NCBI GenBank assembly: GCA_027694045.1 | Contig: JAQEWB010000001.1 | Span: 1,240,001-1,304,000, forward strand | Origin: Bacillaceae bacterium OF18-1A | GTDB taxonomy: Bacteria > Bacillota > Bacilli > Bacillales > Bacillaceae_G | Reading direction: 5' to 3' | DNA: 64,000 bases | Shown here: positions 17,930 to 26,849 of the stretch, in pieces | Layout of the letters: every line of letters starts with the position of its first letter | How positions within the stretch are numbered: position 1 is the stretch's first letter | The notes under the pieces: generated by a model | The model's database searches: none | What the model was told of the DNA's origin: nothing | What the model saw: only the letters and a program-made list of their open reading frames with translations | Made by a program: the position numbers and the translations under genes

Positions 17930-18339
17930 TTGGTTCATAACGTTCTGTAAGCCATGTTCTGTTCCTTTGTACTGCAAACGGCCCACGCCTCGTACTCCGG
18001 TGGCAATCATCTATCTACAGGTTATACAACCTGTCCTTTCCCATCGTTCATTTCCTTGGAAAAGATTCCCCTACCATTATTTGGGTTTCTCGCTCGTGGG
18101 GTTTACCTCGTTCCACTCCTATCATTTCTTCAAGGACTTCGTCACTGTGGCACTTTAAAGGTAGTCAAACCATATCCGAAAGGACTTAGGTTTTTTCCCT
18201 GCCGTTAAACCAGCCTTACAGCCAGAATACCCTAGCTTATGAATTGGCTAGGCACGAACACTACAGCCATCTCAGGCCGTGCGAGCATGGACTTTCCTCT
18301 ACAACGTTGGCGTTGCAGCGATTACCCAAACGTTATGAC
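17930..18339 (-). ncRNA. rnpB: RNase P RNA, bacterial type B
   Basis: On the minus strand the sequence follows the B. subtilis RNase P RNA almost block for block. It has GTAATCGCTGCA near the 5' end, AGAGGAAAGTCCATGCTCGC (CR-I), GTGCCACAGTGACG, GTAAACCCCACGAGCGAGAA, the core ATAGATGATTGCC and the 3' pairing strand CTTACAGAACGTTATG. It is the catalytic RNA that matures tRNA 5' ends. The ends are inferred from the promoter and from homology and may be off by a few bases. Confidence 0.97.
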
Positions 18340-18346
18340 ATTCATT

Positions 18347-18375
18347 AGTATAGTGGAAACAAAAAGATTTTGCAA
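18347..18375 (-). promoter_or_regulatory. rnpB promoter
   Basis: TTGCAA (18375-18370) and TATACT (18352-18347) are separated by 17 bp, placing the start at about 18340, which coincides with the 5' end of rnpB. Confidence 0.85.
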
Positions 18376-18420
18376 TGCTTTTTTCTATGTAAAATGCTTA
18401 AACCTTTTTATCACCTTACA

Positions 18421-18756
18421 TTATTCGTATAACTTACTTCCAAATACAGCTTTTTCTAAGTTAGATAAGCGTTTTAAAATATCTGTGTTCGTATTGTTAT
18501 ACACTGGTTGTGCAACTGGTGTTTGTACAGGTTGTTGCGGAACTTGTGTTGCCGCTAGTTTTTGTTCTTCCAATTCGCGTTTTAAACGAGCATTTTGTTG
18601 CTTTAATTGCTCAAATTCTTTGTGAAAAGCTTCATAGTCTTTAATAATCATATCAAGAAACTTGTCTACTTCTTCTTGTTGATAACCTCGCATACCTGTT
18701 TTAAATTCTTTTTCCAAAATATCTTTCGCCGTTAATTTAATTTTATCCGAAATCAT
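18421..18756 (-). CDS. gpsB: cell division regulator GpsB
   Basis: This 111-aa protein has a DivIVA-like N-terminal domain ([19 protein letters not shown], about residues 7-25) followed by a coiled coil to about residue 70. A Gln/Pro linker and a short C-terminal helix follow. GpsB shuttles penicillin-binding proteins between septum and sidewall and binds their cytoplasmic tails; PBP1 (ponA) is encoded nearby. I chose ATG 18756 after GAGGTGAAG; a GTG reading 3 codons upstream is less likely. It sits just upstream of rnpB on the same strand, as in B. subtilis. Confidence 0.95.
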   Translation of the reverse strand: MISDKIKLTAKDILEKEFKTGMRGYQQEEVDKFLDMIIKDYEAFHKEFEQLKQQNARLKRELEEQKLAATQVPQQPVQTPVAQPVYNNTNTDILKRLSNLEKAVFGSKLYE

Positions 18757-18853
18757 TTTCTTCACCTCAAATTTTTACCAAAACTTTCATTAACTAAATT
18801 TTTTCAGAAACAATGCCTTTTGTCAATCATATATACGAGTACTATATTACATA

Positions 18854-19408
18854 TCACTCTGCATTATTCCATTGTTCCTCTTCTATTATATCTTGTAAAT
18901 CAGAAAAAAGAATGAAATAACTATGATAATTTTCTATTTCTCCTTTTTTCTTAGCTGCTTCCACAATATATTTAGGGCTACCAGGCTTCTCTTCATCATA
19001 TACAGCTAAAAGCGCATCACTTTTTTCAATAAAAAATTGATTTTTCAATTTAAATTGTTCTGGGCTTTCGTACTTTCGTTTCGTAATACTATCAATATGA
19101 TCTGCTTGAGAGAGAATAAATTCATAAAATTCTCGGTTATCTTCCTTCCAATTTTCTTCTTGTTCTAAAAATGGAGTAAACACCGCTAATTTTAAATCTG
19201 GATATTCTTCTTGTATTTCAAAAACAACTTCAGCAGCCCATAATTCAACTCCTAACTGCCCGCTTATAATTACCCACTCTAAACCATCTTCTACAAAAGC
19301 AGTTAATTTACGATGAAGCGCCTTTTTTATACACGCTACTCCCGGATGATCATTTTTAAATATTCCAAGTTCAAATGGCTTATATCCTGTTACAGCAACA
19401 ACTTTCAT
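18854..19408 (-). CDS. ypsA: YpsA, SLOG-superfamily protein (DUF1273)
   Basis: This 184-aa protein has an N-terminal Rossmann-like SLOG fold with [15 protein letters not shown] and the glycine-rich [11 protein letters not shown] element (about residues 47-58). It resembles B. subtilis YpsA, whose overproduction affects cell division and which is linked genetically to gpsB, its neighbour here. Nucleotide-sugar or ADP-ribose binding is suggested for the superfamily, but no reaction is established. The ATG follows GGAGTG. Confidence 0.9.
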   Translation of the reverse strand: MKVVAVTGYKPFELGIFKNDHPGVACIKKALHRKLTAFVEDGLEWVIISGQLGVELWAAEVVFEIQEEYPDLKLAVFTPFLEQEENWKEDNREFYEFILSQADHIDSITKRKYESPEQFKLKNQFFIEKSDALLAVYDEEKPGSPKYIVEAAKKKGEIENYHSYFILFSDLQDIIEEEQWNNAE

Positions 19409-19425
19409 ATCAACACTCCAATTAC

Positions 19426-19454
19426 AAAAAAAGAACTAGCATTTTGCTAGTTCT
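19426..19454 (-). terminator. cotD terminator
   Basis: AGAACTAGCA / TGCTAGTTCT forms a perfect stem with a T run on the minus strand directly after cotD. Confidence 0.85.
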
Positions 19455-19464
19455 AACATATCAC

Positions 19465-19905
19465 TTACTTTTTAAATATTCCACCAACATTTGGTCCTAC
19501 GTTTGGTCCTACGTTCGGTCCTGGTCCAAATGGTGATACGTTTGGTCCTGGTCCGAATGGCGATACGTTTGGTGCTGGCCCAAATGGTGATACATTTGGT
19601 CCTGGTCCAAATGGTGATACTTGATGTCCGTGGCCACATGGTCCACATCCACCACCAAACCCTCCAACAGATCCTGGATCTCCAGGGTCTACAACATTTA
19701 CATTTGAGTTTGTTTGTGGGAAGAAGTTTTGATTTTTAATTTGCTGATGATGTACATGTGTTGTATGAGTTGGATAAATGTGTGGTACCACCGTTGTGGA
19801 AAAAGAGTGTGTTACGCATTGTTTCGTCGGATGAACGACAGGAGCAGTTGTACAAATAGGTCCTGTAGGCTTATGCCCTCCAAAGCAAGGATGACAATGA
19901 TGCAT
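19465..19905 (-). CDS. cotD: inner spore coat protein CotD
   Basis: This 146-aa protein is rich in His, Cys, Pro and Gly. The first 60 residues carry the His/Cys clusters of CotD (HHCHPCFGGHKP, THTTHVHH). A glycine-rich CGPCGHGH stretch follows near residue 90. Residues 97-132 are four tandem copies of a 9-residue unit (SPFGPGPNV, one copy with Ala), followed by GPNV repeats. It is deposited in the inner coat late in sporulation, when mother-cell SigK usually drives the gene. The ypsA-cotD order is as in B. subtilis. Confidence 0.9.
   Translation of the reverse strand: MHHCHPCFGGHKPTGPICTTAPVVHPTKQCVTHSFSTTVVPHIYPTHTTHVHHQQIKNQNFFPQTNSNVNVVDPGDPGSVGGFGGGCGPCGHGHQVSPFGPGPNVSPFGPAPNVSPFGPGPNVSPFGPGPNVGPNVGPNVGGIFKK
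19510..19617. repeat. 27-bp coding tandem repeat in cotD
   Basis: Four head-to-tail 27-bp units encode SPFGPGPNV. They are followed by shorter 12-bp GPNV units down to about 19486. Copies differ at only a few bases, so slippage is likely to vary the number. Confidence 0.85.
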
Positions 19906-20048
19906 AGTTTTTTCTCTCCTCTCTCATTAAAAAAATCTGACTACACTTTACAATATGAGAAAAGAGGTGAAGCCGTTTGTTATATATACCCATTTATTTC
20001 ATGAAATTTGTCTAGTACCCGACTTCTTATACAATATCTGTTCTACTT

Positions 20049-20495
20049 CTACTTACCGAAAAACCCTCCAACTTGCTTCACAATACCTGTCACTTGATTC
20101 ATCGCATTCATCATTTGTCCAGCTGTATTCATCATTTTATTTACATCATAGTTACCATCCGATGTTTTAAATTGTGAAACAAAACTTGAAAATTGACTTG
20201 GTTGCTGTTGTTGTTTTTGTTTGTTCATTGTCGGATATGGTTGCTTTGGTGGATAAAACATCGCTTGTTGATTTGGATAGGGAGATTGTGGTGGCATATA
20301 ATATTGCGGATTCACATATTGTTGTTGCGGCTGATTCATAAACGACACTTCAAATGGTTGATAATAATTTTGATTTCCATAATAAGGCTCGAAAGGATAC
20401 ATATTATATCGTAAATATGTATCCGTATTATATTGGTACATATTTTGCTGTGCATATGGGTTTGTTTGCTGATATACATTAGGTTGTTGAAACAT
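20049..20495 (-). CDS. yppG: YppG-like spore coat protein
   Basis: This 148-aa protein has an N-terminal two-thirds dominated by Gln, Asn, Tyr and Pro. Its C-terminal YppG domain (about 100-148) has the pattern SSFVSQFKTSDGNYDVNKMMN and ends GGFFGK. The composition and position match B. subtilis YppG, a spore-coat-associated protein. The ATG follows AAGGAGGAGGG. No membrane segment is present. Confidence 0.85.
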   Translation of the reverse strand: MFQQPNVYQQTNPYAQQNMYQYNTDTYLRYNMYPFEPYYGNQNYYQPFEVSFMNQPQQQYVNPQYYMPPQSPYPNQQAMFYPPKQPYPTMNKQKQQQQPSQFSSFVSQFKTSDGNYDVNKMMNTAGQMMNAMNQVTGIVKQVGGFFGK

Positions 20496-20672
20496 GCATA
20501 CCCTCCTCCTTCACATAAGTTTCTACATATAGAATATGTACCTATAAAATAAAATGTGTGACGGATTATCTGTCTGTTTTTGTCGGAAGTTTAAATTTTT
20601 AAAAAAATTAGAAAGTAAACCCTTCCATGCTATGATAATAAGGAAGAAGATTCTCATGGGGGAGGAATCAAC

Positions 20673-20864
20673 ATGGTATTAGAGGATTTAAAACAAGCAT
20701 TTTCTCAAAAGAAGGGGTATTACACAGAGAGTGCAAATGAATTATTAGACTTTGCGAGACATTGTTATCTCGAAGGAAAACTATGTATATCAGATTACCG
20801 AACATTAATAAAAGAATTAGAAATAAAAGGCGCGACAAAGCCTACATCAATGACAGAAGCTTAA
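20673..20864 (+). CDS. yppF: YppF-like small protein
   Basis: This 63-aa soluble helical protein matches B. subtilis YppF in size, position and overall pattern (YTESANELLDFARHCYLEG, DYRTLIKELE). The ATG follows GGGGGAGGAATC. It is plus-strand, between yppG and yppE, and ends at a bidirectional terminator shared with yppE. Function unknown. Confidence 0.8.
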   Translation: MVLEDLKQAFSQKKGYYTESANELLDFARHCYLEGKLCISDYRTLIKELEIKGATKPTSMTEA

Positions 20865-20893
20865 AAAACAAGAGGGTTTCCCCTCTTGTTATT
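20863..20893. terminator. bidirectional terminator, yppF/yppE
   Basis: AACAAGAGGG / CCCTCTTGTT with A and T tracts on both sides separates two convergent genes. Confidence 0.85.
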
Positions 20894-21233
20894 TACATTG
20901 CTCAACTATATTTTGCAAAGTATACGAAACGGCTTGATGTGTTTCAAAGAATCTTTTCCCTTTACCTTTATTTACAAAACATTGTAGCGCATTCGTTTGT
21001 AAATTATCGTACACTTGATCAATTTGCTGTACATGTATATACTTTGGTTTTTCTTCCTTAATCCATTTATAAGCTAATTCTTTCCACACTTTTAATTCCT
21101 CGTCTACCTTATTTACAAATGGCTTCATATCCTTATAAAAATCGTATTCGATTATTTCTCTTTTTTTTACATTCGCTTCATTATTGTATTGCATGAGTTT
21201 TTCCGAAGACTGTATTAATGCTTCATGCTTCAT
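20889..21233 (-). CDS. yppE: YppE-like protein (DUF1798)
   Basis: This 114-aa protein is predicted to be a helical bundle. The conserved DUF1798 pattern includes EYDFYKDMKPFVNKVDEELKVW (about residues 28-49; written here only as its edges EYDFYKDMKP and DEELKVW). The start follows GGTGGGA. It is 15 bp from the yppD-like stop and likely co-transcribed with it. No enzymatic motif is visible. Confidence 0.8.
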   Translation of the reverse strand: MKHEALIQSSEKLMQYNNEANVKKREIIEYDFYKDMKPFVNKVDEELKVWKELAYKWIKEEKPKYIHVQQIDQVYDNLQTNALQCFVNKGKGKRFFETHQAVSYTLQNIVEQCK

Positions 21234-21248
21234 TCCATTCCCACCTTA

Positions 21249-21491
21249 TTATGCACTCACTACGACGTTTTGAAATGTCTTCACCCAATTCCCTTTTTCT
21301 TCGTGATGCACTAATTTATTTTCCATATGCTCAATATACATTTCTGCTATTTCTATTTTATTACATATTTTTTCACTCTTGTCCTTTAATGCATGATTCA
21401 TTCTAATCCCTATATTCATTTCCAGCAAATCGAGAGAACTTAACATTTGATCCATTTTTTTCATTACATCTTCCTTCTGAACCATCGCCAT
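21249..21491 (-). CDS. yppD: YppD-like small protein
   Basis: This 80-aa soluble, helical protein has a size and position that match B. subtilis YppD. The ATG follows GGAGGCG at good spacing. It lies directly upstream of yppE on the same strand. No known motif is visible and its role is unknown. Confidence 0.7.
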   Translation of the reverse strand: MAMVQKEDVMKKMDQMLSSLDLLEMNIGIRMNHALKDKSEKICNKIEIAEMYIEHMENKLVHHEEKGNWVKTFQNVVVSA

Positions 21492-21651
21492 ATATAAAAC
21501 GCCTCCTTCTTTGCTTTTCCTTTGTCATGTAATTTCGCTGAATAATTTCTCACTCCTGCTCACATGACAAAACTAGTTGTGTTTCGTCAAAGAAATCATT
21601 TTGTATGTCATTTATAGAAATGGTAACAATACAAAAAGGAGGTGTATGACA

Positions 21652-21756
21652 ATGGCAAAGAACAAAAATGAAAAAAAGAAAAAACAAAACAAACAACAAA
21701 ATAAACCCGAAACTGGAAATCCAAAGCTAGATGGTCCAAATTTCCCTGCTACATAA
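21652..21756 (+). CDS. sspM: small acid-soluble spore protein, SspM-like
   Basis: This 34-codon gene follows an AAAAAGGAGGTG ribosome-binding site. The N-terminal half is almost entirely Lys, Asn and Gln; the C-terminus KLDGPNFPAT parallels the LGGPNRPST end of B. subtilis SspM, which is also 34 aa and occupies the same place beside yppD. It is likely a minor forespore protein. Assignment rests on length, tail and synteny rather than on strong identity. Confidence 0.7.
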   Translation: MAKNKNEKKKKQNKQQNKPETGNPKLDGPNFPAT

Positions 21757-21875
21757 AATGAATCTTTAATTAATAGTGCTTTTACAAAGCCAAATTCCAA
21801 ACCATCCTTAATCTCTTATTTTTATTACGTTTTGAGATTAAAATCTTAGCACACATGGCAGGGATATTTCACATT

Positions 21876-21917
21876 AAGAAGTCCCGTCTTCATACATGAA
21901 GACGGGACTTCTTTTTT
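21876..21917 (+). terminator. terminator downstream of sspM-like gene
   Basis: AGAAGTCCCGTCTTCAT / ATGAAGACGGGACTTCT is a long perfect stem followed by a T tract on the plus strand. Confidence 0.9.
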
Positions 21918-22013
21918 AATTATATCATGAACTCATCTATTCTTTTAGCAGAATGATTTATAATAGAAAACAAATACATTCGCCCTCTTTTCCTTCTATA
22001 TTGTTCTGCTATA

Positions 22014-22214
22014 TTAACTTTTCCTCTTACACTCTTCAAAAAAACAACAAACTCCATCTTTCAAACCTATTTCCTCATATGTCACAACAAAAGAACTATT
22101 TCTAAGTACTAGCGTATAAAGCGAAACTTTCATCAAGCTAATTTTTATACTTATCTCATATAAATATGAATAAGTCAGTACACCTTTCTTCAAAAAGGTC
22201 ACATCTTTTTTCAT
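22014..22214 (-). CDS. doubtful 66-aa ORF
   Basis: This open frame is divergent from recU and preceded by AAAGGTGAT about 11 nt before the ATG, so translation is possible. The product has a Leu/Val/Ser-rich centre but no motif I recognise. It ends in a stretch without a clear terminator. It may be a chance ORF in the gap between the sspM-like terminator and recU. Confidence 0.25.
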   Translation of the reverse strand: MKKDVTFLKKGVLTYSYLYEISIKISLMKVSLYTLVLRNSSFVVTYEEIGLKDGVCCFFEECKRKS

Positions 22215-22270
22215 TTTTTGATATAATCACCTTTGTAAGTAATTCTTAACAAGTTGGGAGTGGACACACT

Positions 22271-22873
22271 ATGACCATTCGTTACCCAAATGGAAAAAGG
22301 TATAATCAAGCTTCACAACCTCATAAAACACCAATTAAAAAACATACTTATAGTAATAGAGGTATGTCCCTTGAAGAGGAATTGAATGAAACAAATCAAT
22401 ATTACTTAACCCACAATATTGCATGTGTACATAAAAAACCTACACCTCTTCAAATTGTAAAAGTAGATTACCCCGCTCGAAGTGCTGCAGTGGTAAAAGA
22501 AGCGTATTTTAAACAACCTTCTACAACAGATTACAACGGTGTATATAAAGGGAAATACATCGATTTTGAAGCGAAAGAAACGAAAAATAAAACCAGTTTT
22601 CCACTTCAAAACTTCCACCTTCATCAAATTGAACATATGAAGCAAATAATCGCTCATAATGGAATTGCCTTTGTTATTATCAAATTTACACTTTTTGATG
22701 AACTTTATTTATTAGATGCGAAACATATTATTGCATTTTGGAATCGTCAAAATGCTGGTGGACGTAAATCGATTACAAAAGAAGAAATAGAAGAGCATGG
22801 ATCTTTATTATCATGCGGTTATCACCCTCGGATTGATTATATCCGTGTACTAGACACGGTTTATTTTTCGTGA
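22271..22873 (+). CDS. recU: Holliday junction resolvase RecU
   Basis: This 200-aa nuclease resolves Holliday junctions during recombination and segregation. It has the family's N-terminal basic region and the PD-(D/E)XK-like core with [14 protein letters not shown] (about residues 95-108) and LHQIEHM. The ATG follows GGGAGTGG. It is co-oriented with ponA 66 bp downstream, the conserved recU-ponA pair of Bacilli. Confidence 0.95.
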   Translation: MTIRYPNGKRYNQASQPHKTPIKKHTYSNRGMSLEEELNETNQYYLTHNIACVHKKPTPLQIVKVDYPARSAAVVKEAYFKQPSTTDYNGVYKGKYIDFEAKETKNKTSFPLQNFHLHQIEHMKQIIAHNGIAFVIIKFTLFDELYLLDAKHIIAFWNRQNAGGRKSITKEEIEEHGSLLSCGYHPRIDYIRVLDTVYFS

Positions 22874-22939
22874 TAGAGTCATCACTAAGGCTCTTTTTTC
22901 GACTTTTGGGGGAGAGAATGAAAGGTAGGAGAAAGTATA

Positions 22940-25639
22940 ATGTCAGATAATTATCGTTCTCGTACAGAACGAAATCATGTGAAAAATCAAAAGAAAGAAA
23001 CAAATAAAGAAGAAAAACCAAAGAAAAAAGGCTCCTTTTTCAAGAAATTCCTTATAGGTTGTCTACTTCTTGGTATCGTTGGTCTCGTAGCTGGCGTTTC
23101 CGCTTTCTTTGTTATGGTAAAGGACGCTCCAAAATTAGACAAATCAAAGCTTGTCAATCCTTTGTCAACAAAGTTTCTTGATAAAGACGGAAATTTCTTC
23201 TATGAATACGGTGCTGAAAAACGAACCCATGTTACTTATGATCAAATTCCAAAGGTAGTCGAAAATGCATTCCTTGCGACTGAAGATTCACGTTTCTATG
23301 ATCATAATGGAATTGATTTTAAACGAACTACAAAAGCAGTCATGGAAAATATCACTGGTGGTTTCGGATCACAAGGTGGTAGTACAATTACACAGCAAGT
23401 AGTTAAAAACTATTTTCTAACGATGGACAAAACTGCGAAGAGAAAAGTGCAAGAATGGTACTTATCTTACAAATTAGAGCAACAATACTCTAAACATGAA
23501 ATTTTAGAAATGTACTTAAATAAGATTAATTTAGGTAATCGCTCTTACGGTATTGCAACAGCAGCTAAAAAATATTATGGCAAAGATTTAAAAGACTTAC
23601 AATTACACGAAGCTGCAATGCTTGCTGGTTTACCTCAAGGTCCTAATATTTACGATCCAACAAAACAAGAAAATGTTGAACGAGCAACAAATCGCCGTAA
23701 TGTCGTATTATCATTAATGAATCGACATGGTTATATAACAAAAGAAGAAATGAATAACGCGATGAAAATCCCTGTAACTGAGGGTCTACTTCCATCTTCA
23801 GAAATAACTGAAATGAAGTATCAAGCATTTTTAGATGCTGTCGTAAAAGAAGTTGAAAAAGAATACCCTGATGTAAATATCGGTTCAGATGGTTTAACGA
23901 TCCATACAACACTGGATCAAAATGCTCAAGATTACGCTGACAAAATTATGGATGGCAATCTCATTAAGTATCCAAACGATCAATTCCAAGGATCATTTGT
24001 ATTTATGGATACGCAATCTGGAGAAGTTCGAGCAATTGGTGCTGGACGTAAAGAAAGTAAGTCTACTTTCAAAGGTCACAATATGGCAACTGATTTAGAA
24101 CGCCAAGTTGGTTCAACGATGAAACCCATTTTCGACTATGGTCCAGCAATTGAGAATTTACAATGGTCTACGTATCATCAATTAAACGACTCAGAGTATA
24201 CGTATTCAGATGGAAAAAAAATACGAAATGCAACAAACAGTTATAAAGGTGACGTTTCACTACGTGAAGCACTGAAAAAATCATTAAACATCCCGGCTTT
24301 AAAGACCGCTCAAGCTGTTGGTCTTAATAAGTCACAAGCGTTTGCTGAAGATTTAGGCATGACGTTTAAAAAGGGCGCAGTATTTGAATCTACTGCAATC
24401 GGTAGTAACGAGAGCTCTCCATTAGCATTAGCAGGTGCATATGCAGCGTTTGGTAATGACGGCGTTTATAATAAACCTCACTTCGTAAAAGAAGTCGTCT
24501 TCCCAGATGGGAAAAAGAAAAACTTTAAACCGAAAGAGCAACGCGTAATGCATGACTATACTGCTTATATGATTACTGACGTTCTTCGTGACGTAGTAAA
24601 ACCTGGTTCTGGTGGTACAGGACCAACAGCATACGTTTCTGGCTTTGACGTTGCAGGTAAAACAGGAACACAAAACTTTGATGCAGATACTATTAAAAAA
24701 TATGGCATCCCAGCTGACGCAAACAGAGATAGTTGGTTTGCTGGATATACACCACAATATACGATGGCTGTGTGGACTGGTTACGAAAAAAATAGTTCTA
24801 CAAATTACATTAGCGATCGTTATACTAGAATTGCACAGCAAATGTTCCAAGTAATGATGAGCAAATTCGCTACAGATAAATCTCGTTTCGAGCGTCCTTC
24901 TTCTGTACAGGAGCTAAACGGAGAATTATACGTAAAAGGTGCGAAGAAAGATGCAATTAAACAAATTAAAGTAGATCCACCTAGTGGCCTAAATGTCAAT
25001 TTCGATGGCGCTAGCACAGTTACACTAAGCTGGTCTGGTCCTGCAGAAGTTGATGCATATGCGGCAAGTTATAAAGGAACTGATGGTTCAAGTGGTAGTT
25101 TATCAATAAGCGGCACGACAGCTACTCTTGGTGGTATTAAACCAGGTGTTACTTACAGCTTCTCTGTAGTAGCGAAAAAAGGTACTGGAACAAGCCCTGC
25201 AGTTGGCGCATCCTTCACTGCCCCTGGTGGAACTCCAGATGCTAAAAAAGCTGAGGAAGAGGCTAAGAAAGCTGAAGAAGAAGCTAAGAAAAAAGCCGAA
25301 GAAGAGGCTAAGAAAAAAGCCACTGAAGATCAACTAAAGCAACAAGAAGAAGCTAAGAAAAAAGCTGAGGAAGAACAGCGTAAACAACAAGAACAGCAAC
25401 AGCAACAGCAACAACAGCAACAACAGCAAGAAGAACAACGTAAACAACAAGAAGAAGCTCAAAAGAAAGCTGAAGAAGAGGCTAGAAAAAAAGCTGAAGA
25501 AGAAGCTAAGAAGAAAGCCGAAGAAGAAGCTAGAAAAAAAGCTGAAGAAGAGCAACATAAACAACAAGAACAGCAACAACCAAATACCGGAGGAGATACA
25601 CCTCACGCAGCCGGAAATGTTGCTACAAGCGAATCTTAA
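22940..25639 (+). CDS. ponA: class A penicillin-binding protein 1
   Basis: This 899-aa bifunctional peptidoglycan synthase has a cytoplasmic basic tail and one membrane segment (about 35-60). A glycosyltransferase domain follows with Glu115 in ATEDSRFYDHNGID, then a transpeptidase domain with Ser392 in GSTMKP, an SLN motif and KTGT. A fibronectin type III-like domain (about 670-758) follows, then a long low-complexity tail (about 763-899) of KAEEEAKK-type repeats and polyglutamine, ending in a Gly/Asn-rich tip. It polymerises and cross-links glycan at the outer face. The ATG follows AGGAGAAAG. Confidence 0.96.
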   Translation: MSDNYRSRTERNHVKNQKKETNKEEKPKKKGSFFKKFLIGCLLLGIVGLVAGVSAFFVMVKDAPKLDKSKLVNPLSTKFLDKDGNFFYEYGAEKRTHVTYDQIPKVVENAFLATEDSRFYDHNGIDFKRTTKAVMENITGGFGSQGGSTITQQVVKNYFLTMDKTAKRKVQEWYLSYKLEQQYSKHEILEMYLNKINLGNRSYGIATAAKKYYGKDLKDLQLHEAAMLAGLPQGPNIYDPTKQENVERATNRRNVVLSLMNRHGYITKEEMNNAMKIPVTEGLLPSSEITEMKYQAFLDAVVKEVEKEYPDVNIGSDGLTIHTTLDQNAQDYADKIMDGNLIKYPNDQFQGSFVFMDTQSGEVRAIGAGRKESKSTFKGHNMATDLERQVGSTMKPIFDYGPAIENLQWSTYHQLNDSEYTYSDGKKIRNATNSYKGDVSLREALKKSLNIPALKTAQAVGLNKSQAFAEDLGMTFKKGAVFESTAIGSNESSPLALAGAYAAFGNDGVYNKPHFVKEVVFPDGKKKNFKPKEQRVMHDYTAYMITDVLRDVVKPGSGGTGPTAYVSGFDVAGKTGTQNFDADTIKKYGIPADANRDSWFAGYTPQYTMAVWTGYEKNSSTNYISDRYTRIAQQMFQVMMSKFATDKSRFERPSSVQELNGELYVKGAKKDAIKQIKVDPPSGLNVNFDGASTVTLSWSGPAEVDAYAASYKGTDGSSGSLSISGTTATLGGIKPGVTYSFSVVAKKGTGTSPAVGASFTAPGGTPDAKKAEEEAKKAEEEAKKKAEEEAKKKATEDQLKQQEEAKKKAEEEQRKQQEQQQQQQQQQQQQEEQRKQQEEAQKKAEEEARKKAEEEAKKKAEEEARKKAEEEQHKQQEQQQPNTGGDTPHAAGNVATSES
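25240..25580. repeat. low-complexity repeats in the ponA tail
   Basis: Runs of codons for KKAEEEA repeat many times, interrupted by a CAR-codon tract at about 25381-25440 that encodes ten or more consecutive glutamines. The triplet tract and the repeated 24-bp modules are prone to length change. Confidence 0.85.
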
Positions 25640-25644
25640 TAAAT

Positions 25645-25689
25645 AAAAAAGAAGTCCGTTTCTCTTAACGAGAAACGGACTTCTTTTTT
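25645..25689. terminator. bidirectional terminator, ponA/ypoC
   Basis: AAGAAGTCCGTTTCTC / GAGAAACGGACTTCTT with A and T tracts serves both convergent genes. It overlaps the last codons of ypoC. Confidence 0.9.
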
Positions 25690-26183
25690 GTAATTATTTT
25701 CTTTACATATAACTTTTCTACTTCGATATACAACTGTGCTAATTGAATATAAGAATGATAATTACTTGGTTTCTTTATAATAAATGAATATCGCTCCATA
25801 AAATTAACAGGTTGTAATTCCAACTTATTTGTATTTATTTGCATTTCATTCAAACTACGAATAGGTTGCTCATTTAGCCAATATACAATCGATAGCAAGT
25901 GTGCTGCAAAAAGAATCATTGGAGCCTCAGCTTCTTGCTTTTTTCTCTTTCGAAATAGTGTAGCAATTTCTTCTTGTTTACTTTTCCATATATTCAACAT
26001 GATCGGAATGCTTGTTTCCATTTCATTCCACGGCTCTTGCTGTCTTTCTATATCAAATATAAAGTAAGTCTTTTGTATTATCTCTCCAAAAGACTGGTCT
26101 GTATCATACTTAATCGAATTTACATTTTTCTCAAAAAATGGTAAGCATCGAAATTCTTTCGGTATTTCTATTACTCGCTCCAT
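25665..26183 (-). CDS. ypoC: YpoC-like protein
   Basis: This 172-aa soluble protein matches B. subtilis YpoC by position downstream of nth and by a helical pattern containing LFAAHLLSIVYWLNEQP (about residues 92-108). No catalytic motif is seen. The last dozen residues are Lys-rich and are encoded inside the shared terminator stem. Its start lies 3 bp after the nth stop. Confidence 0.75.
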   Translation of the reverse strand: MERVIEIPKEFRCLPFFEKNVNSIKYDTDQSFGEIIQKTYFIFDIERQQEPWNEMETSIPIMLNIWKSKQEEIATLFRKRKKQEAEAPMILFAAHLLSIVYWLNEQPIRSLNEMQINTNKLELQPVNFMERYSFIIKKPSNYHSYIQLAQLYIEVEKLYVKKIITKKKSVSR

Positions 26184-26186
26184 CCT

Positions 26187-26834
26187 TTATTTCTCCTTCA
26201 TTCGCTTGTTTCCTTCACGACATACTTCTAGCAATCGACACTCTTCACATTGTGGCCGCTGCGCTTTACAATGATAACGTCCAAAGAAAATCATACGATG
26301 ATGCGTAACTCCCCACTCTTCCATCGGAACTTTCTTCATTAACGTTTTTTCCACTTCTAACACTGAGTCTTTCCATCTACAAATTGCTAATCGTTTACTT
26401 ACTCGTTCTACATGTGTATCAACCGCAATCGCCGGAATTCCAAATGCTACTGATACTACAACGTTTGCTGTCTTTCTTCCTACACCTGGTAATTTCGTAA
26501 GCTCGTCTCGATCTTTTGGCACTTCTCCGTTGTAATCATCTAATAACATTCGGCATAACTTTTGAATATTTTTCGCTTTATTTCTATACAATCCAATAGA
26601 GCGTATATCTTGTTGTAATTCTTCTAGTGAAACACTTAAATAGTCTTCTGGTGTTTTATATTTTTGAAATAAATTTTTCGTCACTTTATTTACAAGTACA
26701 TCTGTACATTGTGCAGATAATGCCACCGCAATTACAAGTTCAAACGGATTATCATGAATTAATTCACAATGTGCTTCTGGATACATATCCGCCATTGTGT
26801 CTAAACAATAACGAATTTGCGTTTTGTTAAGCAT
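26187..26834 (-). CDS. nth: endonuclease III
   Basis: This 215-aa base-excision glycosylase/AP lyase removes oxidised pyrimidines. It has the helix-hairpin-helix LPGVGRKTANVV with catalytic Lys121, and catalytic Asp139 (VDTHVERVSKRL). The C-terminal 4Fe-4S cluster motif C-x6-C-x2-C-x5-C is formed by Cys189, 196, 199 and 205. It lies in a dnaD-nth-ypoC operon as in B. subtilis. Confidence 0.97.
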   Translation of the reverse strand: MLNKTQIRYCLDTMADMYPEAHCELIHDNPFELVIAVALSAQCTDVLVNKVTKNLFQKYKTPEDYLSVSLEELQQDIRSIGLYRNKAKNIQKLCRMLLDDYNGEVPKDRDELTKLPGVGRKTANVVVSVAFGIPAIAVDTHVERVSKRLAICRWKDSVLEVEKTLMKKVPMEEWGVTHHRMIFFGRYHCKAQRPQCEECRLLEVCREGNKRMKEK

Positions 26835-26849
26835 ATTTGTCCCCCTACA

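Noticed and set aside
17954..18208. Open frames on the plus strand across 17954-18208
   Set aside because: They lie antisense to RNase P RNA, whose conserved blocks explain the sequence; no ribosome-binding site is present.
19491..19739. Plus-strand ORF and CRISPR-like periodicity over cotD
   Set aside because: The period is 27 bp with no unique spacers and is in frame with the CotD protein repeats; it is coding repetition, not CRISPR.
25334..25606. Leu/Phe/Ser-rich minus-strand ORF
   Set aside because: It is the complement of the repetitive ponA tail; its composition follows from the AAG/GAA/CAA codons of the real gene.
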